Positions 40,581-47,887 of a stretch of DNA of 47,887 nt are shown piece after piece. The notes beneath the pieces are model-generated. The model was not told the origin of the DNA, made no database searches, and saw nothing but the letters and a program-made list of their open reading frames with translations. Both the position numbers and the translations under genes were made by a program. Positions within the stretch are counted from its first letter, which is position 1. Each line of letters opens with the position of its first letter. The stretch is from Paenibacillus contaminans. Its GTDB lineage: Bacteria; Bacillota; Bacilli; Paenibacillales; NBRC-103111. Location of the stretch: assembly GCF_003285015.1 (NCBI RefSeq), contig NZ_QMFB01000052.1, positions 1 to 47,887 on the forward strand. Reading direction: 5' to 3'.

Positions 40581-41123
40581 CCGGTAAACGCGCTTGTCCT
40601 TTAAGGAAGTCGCGGCCGTTTTTTACGAAAACGCGAGAGGACGGGCACTTATTCGGCCTGAGAGGCCATGAGCGTTTATCCTTGTTAGTTCTTTTCTCAA
40701 CGCGCGCTTCTCCCGGCGCGAGCTGCGGCGCTACATGAGGATGTAAGATAAAACTCTTTAAAGCGCTAAAGATATGGAGGAGATCGGATACTGGAGGAAC
40801 CCGACCTGGCGGCAGTCGTTTAAGCTGTGTGAATTGTGTGCGCGCATAGTGAGGAAAAGTACACTGTTCATAAGGCTGGACTCACTAATTTAGCGGAAAA
40901 ATGGCGGTTTTGCTTCGTTTTTACTAGCTAATGAGGAAAAACTCACTATTCGTTTACTTTTCCGCATTATTAGTGAACTTTTCCTCACTGTCTCGCTGAA
41001 ATTAGAGCAATCGTCGAGATACAGTGAGGTTGGACTCACTAATAGTGAACTTTTCCGCACTGTCTCGCCGGCACATGAGCCATCGTCGAGAAACAGTAAG
41101 GTGGCGCAGCCGATTCTCTTTTG
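40581..41123. repeat. 540-bp spacer with 72-bp tandem repeat
   Basis: No gene is seen. Two tandem copies of a 72-bp unit start at TAGTGAACTTTTCC (40971 and 41043) and share that block, CACTGTCTCGC and the region ATCGTCGAGA. Each copy contains a CACTGT-CTCG / CGAGA-TACAGTG inverted pair. GAGGAAAA and ACTCACTA blocks recur before them (40850-40950) and again at 47750-47870, so this is a dispersed family. A weak hairpin GGCC-TGAGA-GGCC lies near 40655. Confidence 0.6.
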
Positions 41124-41187
41124 ATCAATTGCGTACAAAAAATAAACGTTTTTTACTAAAGAATCGAAATTTCATCCTTACTATAAT
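41124..41187 (+). promoter_or_regulatory. shared 39-bp element plus TATAAT, copy 3
   Basis: Copy 3 (41124-41162) contains the palindromic core AAACGTTT between an A run and a T run. TATAAT (41182-41187) follows at 19 bases, and the oxidoreductase ATG is 52 bases on. Its spacing to TATAAT equals that of copy 1. Confidence 0.78.
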
Positions 41188-41238
41188 TGTCGTATCAAGC
41201 TAAAACTTGTCATTGCCGATCAAGAGAGGGGAAAAAGA

Positions 41239-42318
41239 ATGAGTAAAATTCGTTTGGGCATTATCGGCTGCGGAGGGATGGCGCTTACCCATTCGGGGGG
41301 ATTCGGCTATTTGGCCGACAGGGTGGAAATCGCCGCAACCTGCGACATTGTGGAGGAGCGCGCCCGGCAAGCGGCGGAACAGACCGGCGCCAAGCTGGCC
41401 GTAACGGATTACCGGGAGCTGCTGGATGCTGTGGACGCCGTGCTGGTCGTTTTACCGCATGATCTTCATTTCGAAGTTGGGATGACGTGTTTGAAGGCAG
41501 GCAAGCATGTGCTGATGGAAAAGCCGATGTGCAATACCGAGCAGGAATGCATCGAGCTGATCCGGACAGCGGAGGAAACCGGCAAAGTGCTGATGACCGC
41601 ATATCCGGTCCGCTTCTGGCCGATCGTCCTGAAGCTGAAGGAGCTGCTCGACGCGAAAACATACGGCGAATGCTTCCAGCTTTCGATTTGGACCGAGCAG
41701 TTCACCAGATACTACGACGGCCACTGGGCATTGTCGGCGGACCGGCTGGGCGGCGGCCAATTTTTCAGCCACGGCTGCCATTACGTTGACATCATGCTTT
41801 GGATGCTCGGACGGCCTGTGCGCGGCACCCATATCGGTACGAATTTCGGCACGCCGTGGATGGAGAAGGAAGGTACGAGCAACGCGACGATCGAATTCGA
41901 GAGCGGCGCGCTGGGCTACCATTTCGGAACGTGGGGGGCACGCGGCTCGCGGCTTGGCTGGAGCATTCACGCCCACTGCACGGAAGGGATGCTGGAGATC
42001 AAGCAGGCGGACTTCAAGCTGTATGCGCATACACAAATGAACGAGGAGATAGCGAATCTGGATACGGAATCGCGGACGCAGGTGTTGTTCGAGGCGGATT
42101 CCTCCGGCAAGTTTACGCATTATGAGCTGGAGCATTTTCTCGATTGCATCCGAACCGGAGACCGCCCGATAACGGACGGGCCGACAAGCCTGCAGGGGCT
42201 TCGCGTCATTTGGCGTTTGTACGAAGCCGAGAAGAACGGTTCGATCGCCGATTTAAGGGGGCTCGGCTTGGACGAGGATTGGCAGGCCGTGCAAGTGTCC
42301 AGCGGGATGGCGGATTAA
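41239..42318 (+). CDS. Gfo/Idh/MocA-family oxidoreductase, 359 aa
   Basis: ATG 41239 follows GAGAGGGGA. The N-terminal NAD(P)-binding Rossmann domain begins with GIIGCGGMA (GxGxxA), and the family signature EKPMCNT with its catalytic Lys follows. Later HGCHYVDIMLWMLG supplies the conserved His and Asp pair of the active site. Family members oxidise or reduce sugar or inositol hydroxyls. The substrate is not known here. The gene is followed, after a 207-bp spacer without a clear gene, by a sugar importer, so it may be in the same operon and act on the imported sugar. Confidence 0.88.
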   Translation: MSKIRLGIIGCGGMALTHSGGFGYLADRVEIAATCDIVEERARQAAEQTGAKLAVTDYRELLDAVDAVLVVLPHDLHFEVGMTCLKAGKHVLMEKPMCNTEQECIELIRTAEETGKVLMTAYPVRFWPIVLKLKELLDAKTYGECFQLSIWTEQFTRYYDGHWALSADRLGGGQFFSHGCHYVDIMLWMLGRPVRGTHIGTNFGTPWMEKEGTSNATIEFESGALGYHFGTWGARGSRLGWSIHAHCTEGMLEIKQADFKLYAHTQMNEEIANLDTESRTQVLFEADSSGKFTHYELEHFLDCIRTGDRPITDGPTSLQGLRVIWRLYEAEKNGSIADLRGLGLDEDWQAVQVSSGMAD

Positions 42319-42525
42319 CGTTAAACCGCTCGAGAACGCGCTTGAAAATGTAATCCCTTTCATTGCTTAATCGATAAGCATCGAAGGAGGTTTGACCGCC
42401 GACGTGTGACCGAGCACAGTGTGCCGCGCTGGGAGCCACACGTGGTGCGGAAAAAGAGGGGCGGAGTAAGAACGGCGTTCATCGCCGGCGTACCGACTGC
42501 ACAAATTTTGAAGGGAGAGGTTGCT

Positions 42526-44211
42526 GTGAACAGACGTAAATGGTTTCTGAACGCCTTGGTCTTCGTCTTCATATTGTCCTCATTTTTGGTAGGCTGCAGC
42601 TCGAAAGGGAAGGAAGGGGAAGGCGGCAAACAATCCGCTGCGCCTTCGGCAAGTCCGCAGTCGTCGCCGAAGCCTTCGGCCGAAGCCGGGGACGGCAAGC
42701 TCAAGAAATACGATCCGCCGATCGAAATGTCCACCGTCACGTTTAACTATAACTATCCGAAATTCGACAAGGGTGACGATATCAACAACAACCCCTGGTC
42801 GCGGTACATGCTGGAACAATACGGCATTAAAGTGAACACCCTCTGGGATGTGGCCGATTCGCAATACGAGCAAAAAGTAAATTTGATGATCGCATCAAGG
42901 GATATACCGGACTTTTTCGCCGTGACGCCTACGCAATTCAAGCAGCTCTACGACGCGAAATTGATCGAGGATTTAACCGATTCCTATAACAAGTACGCTT
43001 CCGACGATATTAAGAAGCTGATCAACGACGCCGGAGCGGAAGTGCTGGAGTCGGCCAAAATGAAAGGCAGAATCATGGCGATCCCATGGACCGGCGAGGC
43101 TCAGGTAGGCGTGCCGATTTTATGGATACGCGAAGACTGGCTCACGAAGCTGAATTTGTCGGGGCCGCAATCGATGAGCGATGTGCTGAACATTGCGAAA
43201 GCGTTCGCGACCCAGGATCCGGACGGCAATCAAAAGGATGATACGTACGGTTTGGCGCTCGACAAGGATTTTGGCCAATTGACCGGATTTCTTAACGGGT
43301 ACCATGCTTATCAAGGCATATGGATGAAGGACGGCTCGGGCGGCCTGACTTACAGCACCTTGCAGCCTGAAATGAAAAAAGCGCTAGGCGCGCTTCAGGA
43401 AATGTTCAAAGCCAAGCAGATCGATCCCGAGTTCGGCGTCAAGGACGGAAATAAAGTGAATGAAACGATCGGGGCCAACAAGCTCGGCATGATGTTCGGC
43501 TCCATCGGCACGGCGCAGGTGATGCAAAATGTAACGCCGGATACGAACTGGCTTCCTTTCCCGGTGCCTTCGATCGACGGCCAAAAAGCGTCTATGCAGC
43601 ATCCGCTCAATATTTATTCGTATTACTGGGTCGTGAAGAAAGGAACGAAAAATCCGGAAGCGATCTATCAGATGATCCAAGCCTGGATCGACCTGTTCTA
43701 CAAAAACACTTCGGACGAAGTATACGCCAAATATAATGCGGTTACGGGGACCGGGTATTGGATGAACGCTCCGATCAAACTGTACAACACGTTCAACGAC
43801 GTCGACGCCTACCGCCACATCAAGCCGTTCCTGGAGAAAAAAGACAAAACGAACGAGGATCTCAGCAAGCTGACTCCGATGGAACGCGCCTGGTACAAAG
43901 AGCTTCTGGAATACGAGAAAGGCGATATGAAGTTTAGAGGGCGGAACGGCAAAGCGGGTCTGAACAGCGGCGCCAAAGTGATCGACGGTTATGTGCAAAA
44001 CAATCAATACATGCCGGAGGCGTTCACGACCGTTCCGACACCGGCAATGGTACAAAAAATGCCGGCACTGAAGAAGATGGAATATCAAATGATCAGCAAA
44101 ATTATTTTGGGAGCGCCGCTTGAGGAATTCGATACGTTCGTCGAGCAGTGGAAGAAGCTGGGCGGGGACGAAATCACGAAAGAAGTGAATGAATGGTACA
44201 AAAATAAATAA
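42526..44211 (+). CDS. lipoprotein sugar-binding protein of ABC importer, 561 aa
   Basis: GTG 42526 follows GGGAGAGG; upstream reading frame to 42406 has no site. A lipoprotein signal ends in LVGC with the lipid-bearing Cys at 24, followed by a Ser/Ala/Pro-rich linker, so the protein is tethered outside the membrane. The rest is a large family 1 solute-binding protein (YtcQ/LplA type) with the TQFKQLYDAKLIEDLTDSYN and PWTGEAQVGVPILWIREDWL segments (shown shortened). Two permeases follow in the same direction; no ATPase is encoded here, so a general sugar ATPase elsewhere (MsmK type) is needed. Confidence 0.88.
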   Translation: MNRRKWFLNALVFVFILSSFLVGCSSKGKEGEGGKQSAAPSASPQSSPKPSAEAGDGKLKKYDPPIEMSTVTFNYNYPKFDKGDDINNNPWSRYMLEQYGIKVNTLWDVADSQYEQKVNLMIASRDIPDFFAVTPTQFKQLYDAKLIEDLTDSYNKYASDDIKKLINDAGAEVLESAKMKGRIMAIPWTGEAQVGVPILWIREDWLTKLNLSGPQSMSDVLNIAKAFATQDPDGNQKDDTYGLALDKDFGQLTGFLNGYHAYQGIWMKDGSGGLTYSTLQPEMKKALGALQEMFKAKQIDPEFGVKDGNKVNETIGANKLGMMFGSIGTAQVMQNVTPDTNWLPFPVPSIDGQKASMQHPLNIYSYYWVVKKGTKNPEAIYQMIQAWIDLFYKNTSDEVYAKYNAVTGTGYWMNAPIKLYNTFNDVDAYRHIKPFLEKKDKTNEDLSKLTPMERAWYKELLEYEKGDMKFRGRNGKAGLNSGAKVIDGYVQNNQYMPEAFTTVPTPAMVQKMPALKKMEYQMISKIILGAPLEEFDTFVEQWKKLGGDEITKEVNEWYKNK

Positions 44212-44217
44212 GCCGCA

Positions 44218-44246
44218 GAGGAGGGGGATGCCGTATCTCCCTCCTC
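44218..44246 (+). other. intercistronic hairpin between binding protein and permease
   Basis: GAGGAGGGGGAT (44218-44229) pairs with ATCTCCCTCCTC (44235-44246) with one G-T wobble around GCCGT, six bases after the stop of the binding protein. There is no T run. Hairpins in this place often stabilise the upstream message so that the binding protein is made in excess over the permeases. Confidence 0.6.
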
Positions 44247-44288
44247 GCCTAATTCCGTTGCCATCCGCACGCACAGGGGGAATCCAAC

Positions 44289-45185
44289 TTGAAGAAACGG
44301 TCTACATCCCAGTTGCCCTTGCATCTGATGATTTTGCCGGGTTTTATTATCGTTTTTATATACGCTTATGTGCCGATGGTCGGCATCGTTATGGCATTCC
44401 AGGACTACAATCCCGTGGACGGCATGTTCGGCTCGCGATGGGTCGGCTTGGATAATTTTCGCTATATTTTCAGTCTGCCGGACACGGTACAGGTCATTTG
44501 GAACACCGTCTTTATCGCCACGCTCAAAATTATTGCGGGACTGATCGCTCCCATCGTAACGGCGCTTCTCATTCATGAAATCGGAAAGCAGTTTTTCAAA
44601 AGAATCGTTCAAACGATGGTTTATTTACCCCACTTTCTGTCCTGGGTTATTCTTGGCGGCATCCTGATCGACGTGCTGTCGCCGTCCCAAGGCATCGTCA
44701 ATCAGCTTCTCGGATTCGTCGGCATTCCGCCGATCTTCTTTCTTGGAGACAATGCCTGGTTTCCCTTCACGCTTGTCATCTCCGATACGTGGAAGGAATT
44801 CGGCTTCAGCATGATCGTCTATTTGGCGGCTATTACAAGCATCAATCCTTCCTTATATGAAGCGGCGGTTATCGACGGGGCCGGCCATTTCAGACGGGTT
44901 TGGCATATTACGCTGCCGGGAATTAGGCCGATTATCGTACTGCTCGTTACGTTAAGCTTGGGCCAAGTGCTCAATGCGGGCTTCGAGCAGGTGTTCGTTT
45001 TGTATAGTCCGCAGGTGTACGAGAGCGGCGATATTTTGGATACGCTGGTTTACCGGATAGGTCTGCAGAACGCGCAGTACAGCATAGCTACGGCGGTCGG
45101 TTTATTCAAGTCGGCGGTGTCGTTAGTTTTAGTCGGCGTTTCGTATTGGCTGGCTTACCGGTTTGCGAACTACCGTATCTTTTAG
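44289..45185 (+). CDS. sugar ABC transporter permease (LplB-type), 298 aa
   Basis: TTG 44289 follows AGGGGGA. Six membrane helices are apparent, starting with LMILPGFIIVFIYAYVPMVG. The cytoplasmic EAA loop, EAAVIDGAGHFRRVWHITLP, touches the ATPase partner. It matches LplB/YtcP-type permeases of Bacillales. The second permease starts after 12 bases, which fits a heterodimeric channel. Confidence 0.9.
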   Translation: MKKRSTSQLPLHLMILPGFIIVFIYAYVPMVGIVMAFQDYNPVDGMFGSRWVGLDNFRYIFSLPDTVQVIWNTVFIATLKIIAGLIAPIVTALLIHEIGKQFFKRIVQTMVYLPHFLSWVILGGILIDVLSPSQGIVNQLLGFVGIPPIFFLGDNAWFPFTLVISDTWKEFGFSMIVYLAAITSINPSLYEAAVIDGAGHFRRVWHITLPGIRPIIVLLVTLSLGQVLNAGFEQVFVLYSPQVYESGDILDTLVYRIGLQNAQYSIATAVGLFKSAVSLVLVGVSYWLAYRFANYRIF

Positions 45186-45197
45186 GAGGTTTTGGAT

Positions 45198-46082
45198 TTG
45201 ACACCGAATAATTCTCCGTCTCGTATCGTTTTTCTCGTATTCAACTATACGTGGCTGACTATCGTAGCTTGTCTTTGCTTGTTTCCGATCGTTAACGTGC
45301 TTGCCATTTCCTTCAGCTCAGCCTCGGCCGCCACGGCGGGGAAGGTCACATTATGGCCCGTCGATTTTACGACGAACGCTTATGAATACGTGATGCGCAA
45401 CGACGCTTTCGTTAAAGCCTTGATCGTTTCTATTAAAAGGGTCGTTTTGGGCGTTTCCCTGCAAATGCTGCTGATCGTGCTGCTTGCTTACCCGCTGTCC
45501 AAAGAGGCGAATAAGTTTCGGTTCCGTACCTCTTACGTATGGTATTTTTACATCACCATTCTGTTCGGCGGGGGCCTCATCCCCACCTATATGACCTTGC
45601 AAAAAACCGGCTTGATCGATACGATCGGAGCCTTGATCATTCCGAGCGCAGTCCCTGTGTTTAGCGTCGTTATTTTGCTGAACTTTTTTCGCGGTTTGCC
45701 CAAGGAGCTGGAGGAAGCCGCGTTTATGGACGGAGCGGGGCATTTTACGATCCTGTTCAAAATATTCATTCCGTTATCGAAAGCCGCTTTGGCGACGCTG
45801 CTTCTGTTTTCGATTGTGGGACATTGGAATTCGTGGTTCGACGGCTTGATCTATATCAATCGTCCGGAAAATTACCCGCTGCAGAGCTATCTTCAGTCGG
45901 TTGTCATCATGGGGAACGACACGGCGTTAACCGCGTTGGACGACGAGATGCTGGCCACTCTCTCGGACCGTACCTTGCATGCGGCTCAAATCTTTTTGGG
46001 CGCTTTGCCGATCCTTCTAATTTATCCGTTCTTGCAGCGGTATTTTATGCAGGGGATCGTTTTGGGGAGCGTTAAGGAGTAG
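45198..46082 (+). CDS. sugar ABC transporter permease (YtcP/LplC-type), 294 aa
   Basis: TTG 45198 has AGGAGGT seven bases before it; TTG 45192 is too close. Six helices are expected and the EAA loop is EAAFMDGAGHFTILFKIFIP. YITILFGGGLIPTYM and the end FMQGIVLGSVKE are standard for this permease group. It forms the channel with the preceding permease. A hairpin terminator follows, so the importer unit ends here. Confidence 0.9.
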   Translation: MTPNNSPSRIVFLVFNYTWLTIVACLCLFPIVNVLAISFSSASAATAGKVTLWPVDFTTNAYEYVMRNDAFVKALIVSIKRVVLGVSLQMLLIVLLAYPLSKEANKFRFRTSYVWYFYITILFGGGLIPTYMTLQKTGLIDTIGALIIPSAVPVFSVVILLNFFRGLPKELEEAAFMDGAGHFTILFKIFIPLSKAALATLLLFSIVGHWNSWFDGLIYINRPENYPLQSYLQSVVIMGNDTALTALDDEMLATLSDRTLHAAQIFLGALPILLIYPFLQRYFMQGIVLGSVKE

Positions 46083-46084
46083 GG

Positions 46085-46137
46085 GAAAAAGAAGTTTTCA
46101 TATCCGCCGATGGGGTGGAGATGGGGGCTTCTTTTTC
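46085..46137 (+). terminator. terminator of the importer unit
   Basis: GAAAAAGAAG (46085-46094) pairs with CTTCTTTTTC (46128-46137), with a partly paired interior (TCCGCC and GGTGGA). It starts three bases after the stop. Confidence 0.65.
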
Positions 46138-46180
46138 TGTTAGTAGACTTGCTGCATGAAATGACAGAATTCGGCTGACG

Positions 46181-46240
46181 TATGTTGCACATTAAGCGTG
46201 AATCAGAGGAATCCGTTGACCCATACTGCACATTTAGCAC
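46181..46240 (+). promoter_or_regulatory. paired TGCACATTWAGC repeats before the hydrolase gene
   Basis: TGCACATTAAGC (from 46186) and TGCACATTTAGC (from 46227) stand 41 bases apart, about four helical turns, and extend leftward as ATGT and TAC. They lie about 115 bases before the hydrolase start and may be regulator sites. No clear promoter can be placed with confidence. Confidence 0.45.
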
Positions 46241-46351
46241 AAATTGGCGTAAACGCTGCCATTAATGATACGTCACTGGTTATAGTAGAAGGAATCGGCA
46301 CCACCGGCATCAAAGGATAATAGGAGTAAAATCGAAAGGATGAGGATCAGC

Positions 46352-47404
46352 ATGCAATATTTGAATACCGCCGCTTATGTGAACCGCTTGGATGAACGGT
46401 ACAAGCCGCAGTACGAAATTACGAAGCTTGATTTGAATCATACCGATTGGCATTCATGGCGCACCGATTTCCGCAGCAAACTCGCCAAGCTCACAGGCTT
46501 GAGCGACATGCAGTCGCAATTTTCCGCCGTACCGCTTCAGGTGCGCGCCGTCAGCCGGGAGGAGCGATCGGATTACACCATAGAGAAATTGTTCGTCACG
46601 GCTGAGCCGGGCGTAGAAATTCCTTTTTATTTGCTGCTCCCGCTCGGAAAAGGCGAAGGCTGTTACCCGCTTGTGCTGACGCCTCATGGTCACGGACCCA
46701 GAGGGAAAGAAACCTACGTGGGGCATTACGCCGATGAGGCGGATCGCGCCGAGAACGAAGCGGGGGAGAGAGACATCGCGCTCCAGGCCGTCAAAGCAGG
46801 CTATGCCGCTATTGCGATGGACGTCAGAGGTTTTGCTGAGATGGGCAGGCGGCAGGAGTGGGAGCAAAATAAAGGCAGTTCGTGCCTTGAGCTGCAGCGA
46901 ATCTCGCTTTTATACGGGCGTACTTTAATCGGTGAACGGGTTTTTGACATCGGACGATTGATCGATTATGCGGCAACCCGCCCCGAAATCGATACGAGCC
47001 GAATCGCCATAACCGGCAACTCGGGAGGCGGGACCGTATCCTTGTTCGCAGCCGCGCTTGACGAGCGGATAACCGTTTGTGCGCCAAGCTCCTATTTTTG
47101 TACGTTTCGCGATTCCATCATGGCAATGCACCATTGTTCCTGCAACTACATCCCCGGTATCTTGCAGCTCGGAGAGATGTACGATGTGGCTGCATTGGTT
47201 GCGCCAAGACCTCTGCTGCTCATTAACGGCAAGGACGACATGATCTTCCCGATTGAGGCTGCCAAAGAAGCCTTTTCTTATGTACATGCCGTCTATGCAG
47301 CACAAGGTGCAGCCGACAGATGCCGGCAATTTGTCGGGCATGAGGGCCACCGGTACTACAAGGAACCGGTATGGCCTTTTATGAAGCAATATTTGAGCCG
47401 GTAA
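46352..47404 (+). CDS. alpha/beta hydrolase (acetyl-xylan-esterase-like), 350 aa
   Basis: ATG 46352 follows GGATGAGGA; ATG 46340 overlaps it. The family shows a PHGHGPRGKE oxyanion region, GNSGGG with Ser 224 as nucleophile, the acid in NGKDDMIFP and a closing His in GHEGHRYY. This suits the abhydrolase/dienelactone-hydrolase type that includes bacterial sugar esterases. No signal peptide, so it is cytoplasmic. It follows the importer but has its own spacer and putative operators, so it is probably a separate unit that removes acyl groups from the imported sugar. Confidence 0.82.
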   Translation: MQYLNTAAYVNRLDERYKPQYEITKLDLNHTDWHSWRTDFRSKLAKLTGLSDMQSQFSAVPLQVRAVSREERSDYTIEKLFVTAEPGVEIPFYLLLPLGKGEGCYPLVLTPHGHGPRGKETYVGHYADEADRAENEAGERDIALQAVKAGYAAIAMDVRGFAEMGRRQEWEQNKGSSCLELQRISLLYGRTLIGERVFDIGRLIDYAATRPEIDTSRIAITGNSGGGTVSLFAAALDERITVCAPSSYFCTFRDSIMAMHHCSCNYIPGILQLGEMYDVAALVAPRPLLLINGKDDMIFPIEAAKEAFSYVHAVYAAQGAADRCRQFVGHEGHRYYKEPVWPFMKQYLSR

Positions 47405-47494
47405 CGGATCGGTCTCCTGGATAATGGGAGGGGGAAGCGCGGAATCGAGCGGAGTCCGATTTCGCCGAATTGGAGAGAGGGGGAAGGCACGGAG

Positions 47495-47620
47495 TTGAGC
47501 TATCCGGCCGGCACATTCCTCCCGGATGACGGCATAACCCGCGCCGAATTCGTCGCGATGCGGATGCGGGCCCTCAAAGGAAAGCGAGCGGCGGGGAGGG
47601 CGTGCTGGCCGAAGAAATAG
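47495..47620 (+). pseudogene. SLH-domain relic, 41 aa
   Basis: TTG 47495 with an AG-rich site upstream opens a frame with YPAGTFLPDDGITRAEFVAM, which matches the core of an S-layer-homology repeat (F-PD-ITRAEF-AM). After MRMRALKG the sequence loses similarity and stops at 47618-47620. Nothing before or after completes an SLH protein, so I infer the remnant of a lost surface-protein gene. Confidence 0.6.
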
Positions 47621-47887
47621 TAAGCGGAGTGGGTTGGCTAGCAGGTAAACCGCTTATGTAGACTCACCATTAAAGAGTCCTCAGTCAGACTGGGGGTTCC
47701 CATGGGGCACAATATCGCCCGAACCTCGGATGTAAAGCGGTCAGTCTGCTAGTGAAGAAAACCTCATTGCTAATGAGGCTAGACTCACTATTTAACTGGT
47801 AAAAGGCTCATTCTGCCAACTAGTGAGGCAAACGCAACTCCCTCTGTTCGTAGCGGTTTTCTCACGAATGCTCGCTCATTCGCAGGA
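47621..47887. repeat. repeat-rich spacer at the right edge
   Basis: Contains the CCTCATT-GCT-AATGAGG hairpin (47762-47778), GACTCACTATTTAAC and CTAGTGAGG blocks related to the repeats before 41124, and no clear gene. Confidence 0.45.

Overview
The window looks like chromosomal DNA of a Paenibacillus-type Firmicute (Paenibacillus, Cohnella or a close relative). The reasons are strong AGGAGG-type ribosome binding sites with frequent GTG and TTG starts, a fused secDF, S-layer-homology (SLH) anchoring, an LplB/YtcP-type sugar importer, cupin-AraC and AraC-GyrI regulators, and typical small Bacillales proteins. No rRNA, tRNA or CRISPR array was recognised. All product names are read from sequence motifs without a database search. 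Region 1 (about 1-15.4 kb) is an accessory stretch of mostly single small genes, many AT-richer than the rest: patatin lipase, APH-type kinase, deacetylase-like protein, two AraC-GyrI regulators, a serine-hydrolase/beta-lactamase-fold gene, a P-loop kinase, two VOC proteins, a GNAT acetyltransferase and several unknowns. It is visibly decaying. The APH gene has an in-frame TAG, the beta-lactamase-fold gene and a methyltransferase remnant have frameshifts, a sigma-VOC fusion has lost its front half and is frameshifted, an IS256-type element is internally deleted, and a probable group II intron stub sits after a terminator. One gene appears to start with ACG. Several genes end in a repeated CTAAyGGG..ACGATAG tag, often followed by a GGCTGCC hairpin. 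Region 2 (15.4-27.5 kb) is dominated by one gene for a secreted, SLH-anchored protein of about 3822 residues. It carries a subtilisin-fold domain in which all catalytic positions are substituted, two seven-repeat TolB/WD40-like propellers, several fibronectin type III domains and an internal helical segment. A long nested inverted repeat lies upstream. Region 3 (27.5-31.2 kb, minus strand) holds an ArsR repressor with its SRPBCC partner behind a promoter containing a clear palindromic operator, and a small membrane protein followed by secDF. Region 4 (31.2-47.9 kb, plus strand) looks like a glycan or glycoconjugate utilisation locus: a Tat-exported beta-helix protein, a GntR protein fused to a sugar-binding-protein domain, a cupin-AraC activator, a ceramidase-superfamily hydrolase with an alpha-L-rhamnosidase, a Gfo/Idh/MocA oxidoreductase, a lipoprotein-plus-two-permease importer without its own ATPase, and an esterase-like alpha/beta hydrolase. 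Three transcription units here share a 39-bp upstream element at nearly the same distance from a TATAAT box, which suggests a common regulon. The GntR-SBP gene has its own array of helically spaced direct repeats. The window ends with an SLH-domain relic and repeat-rich spacer DNA.
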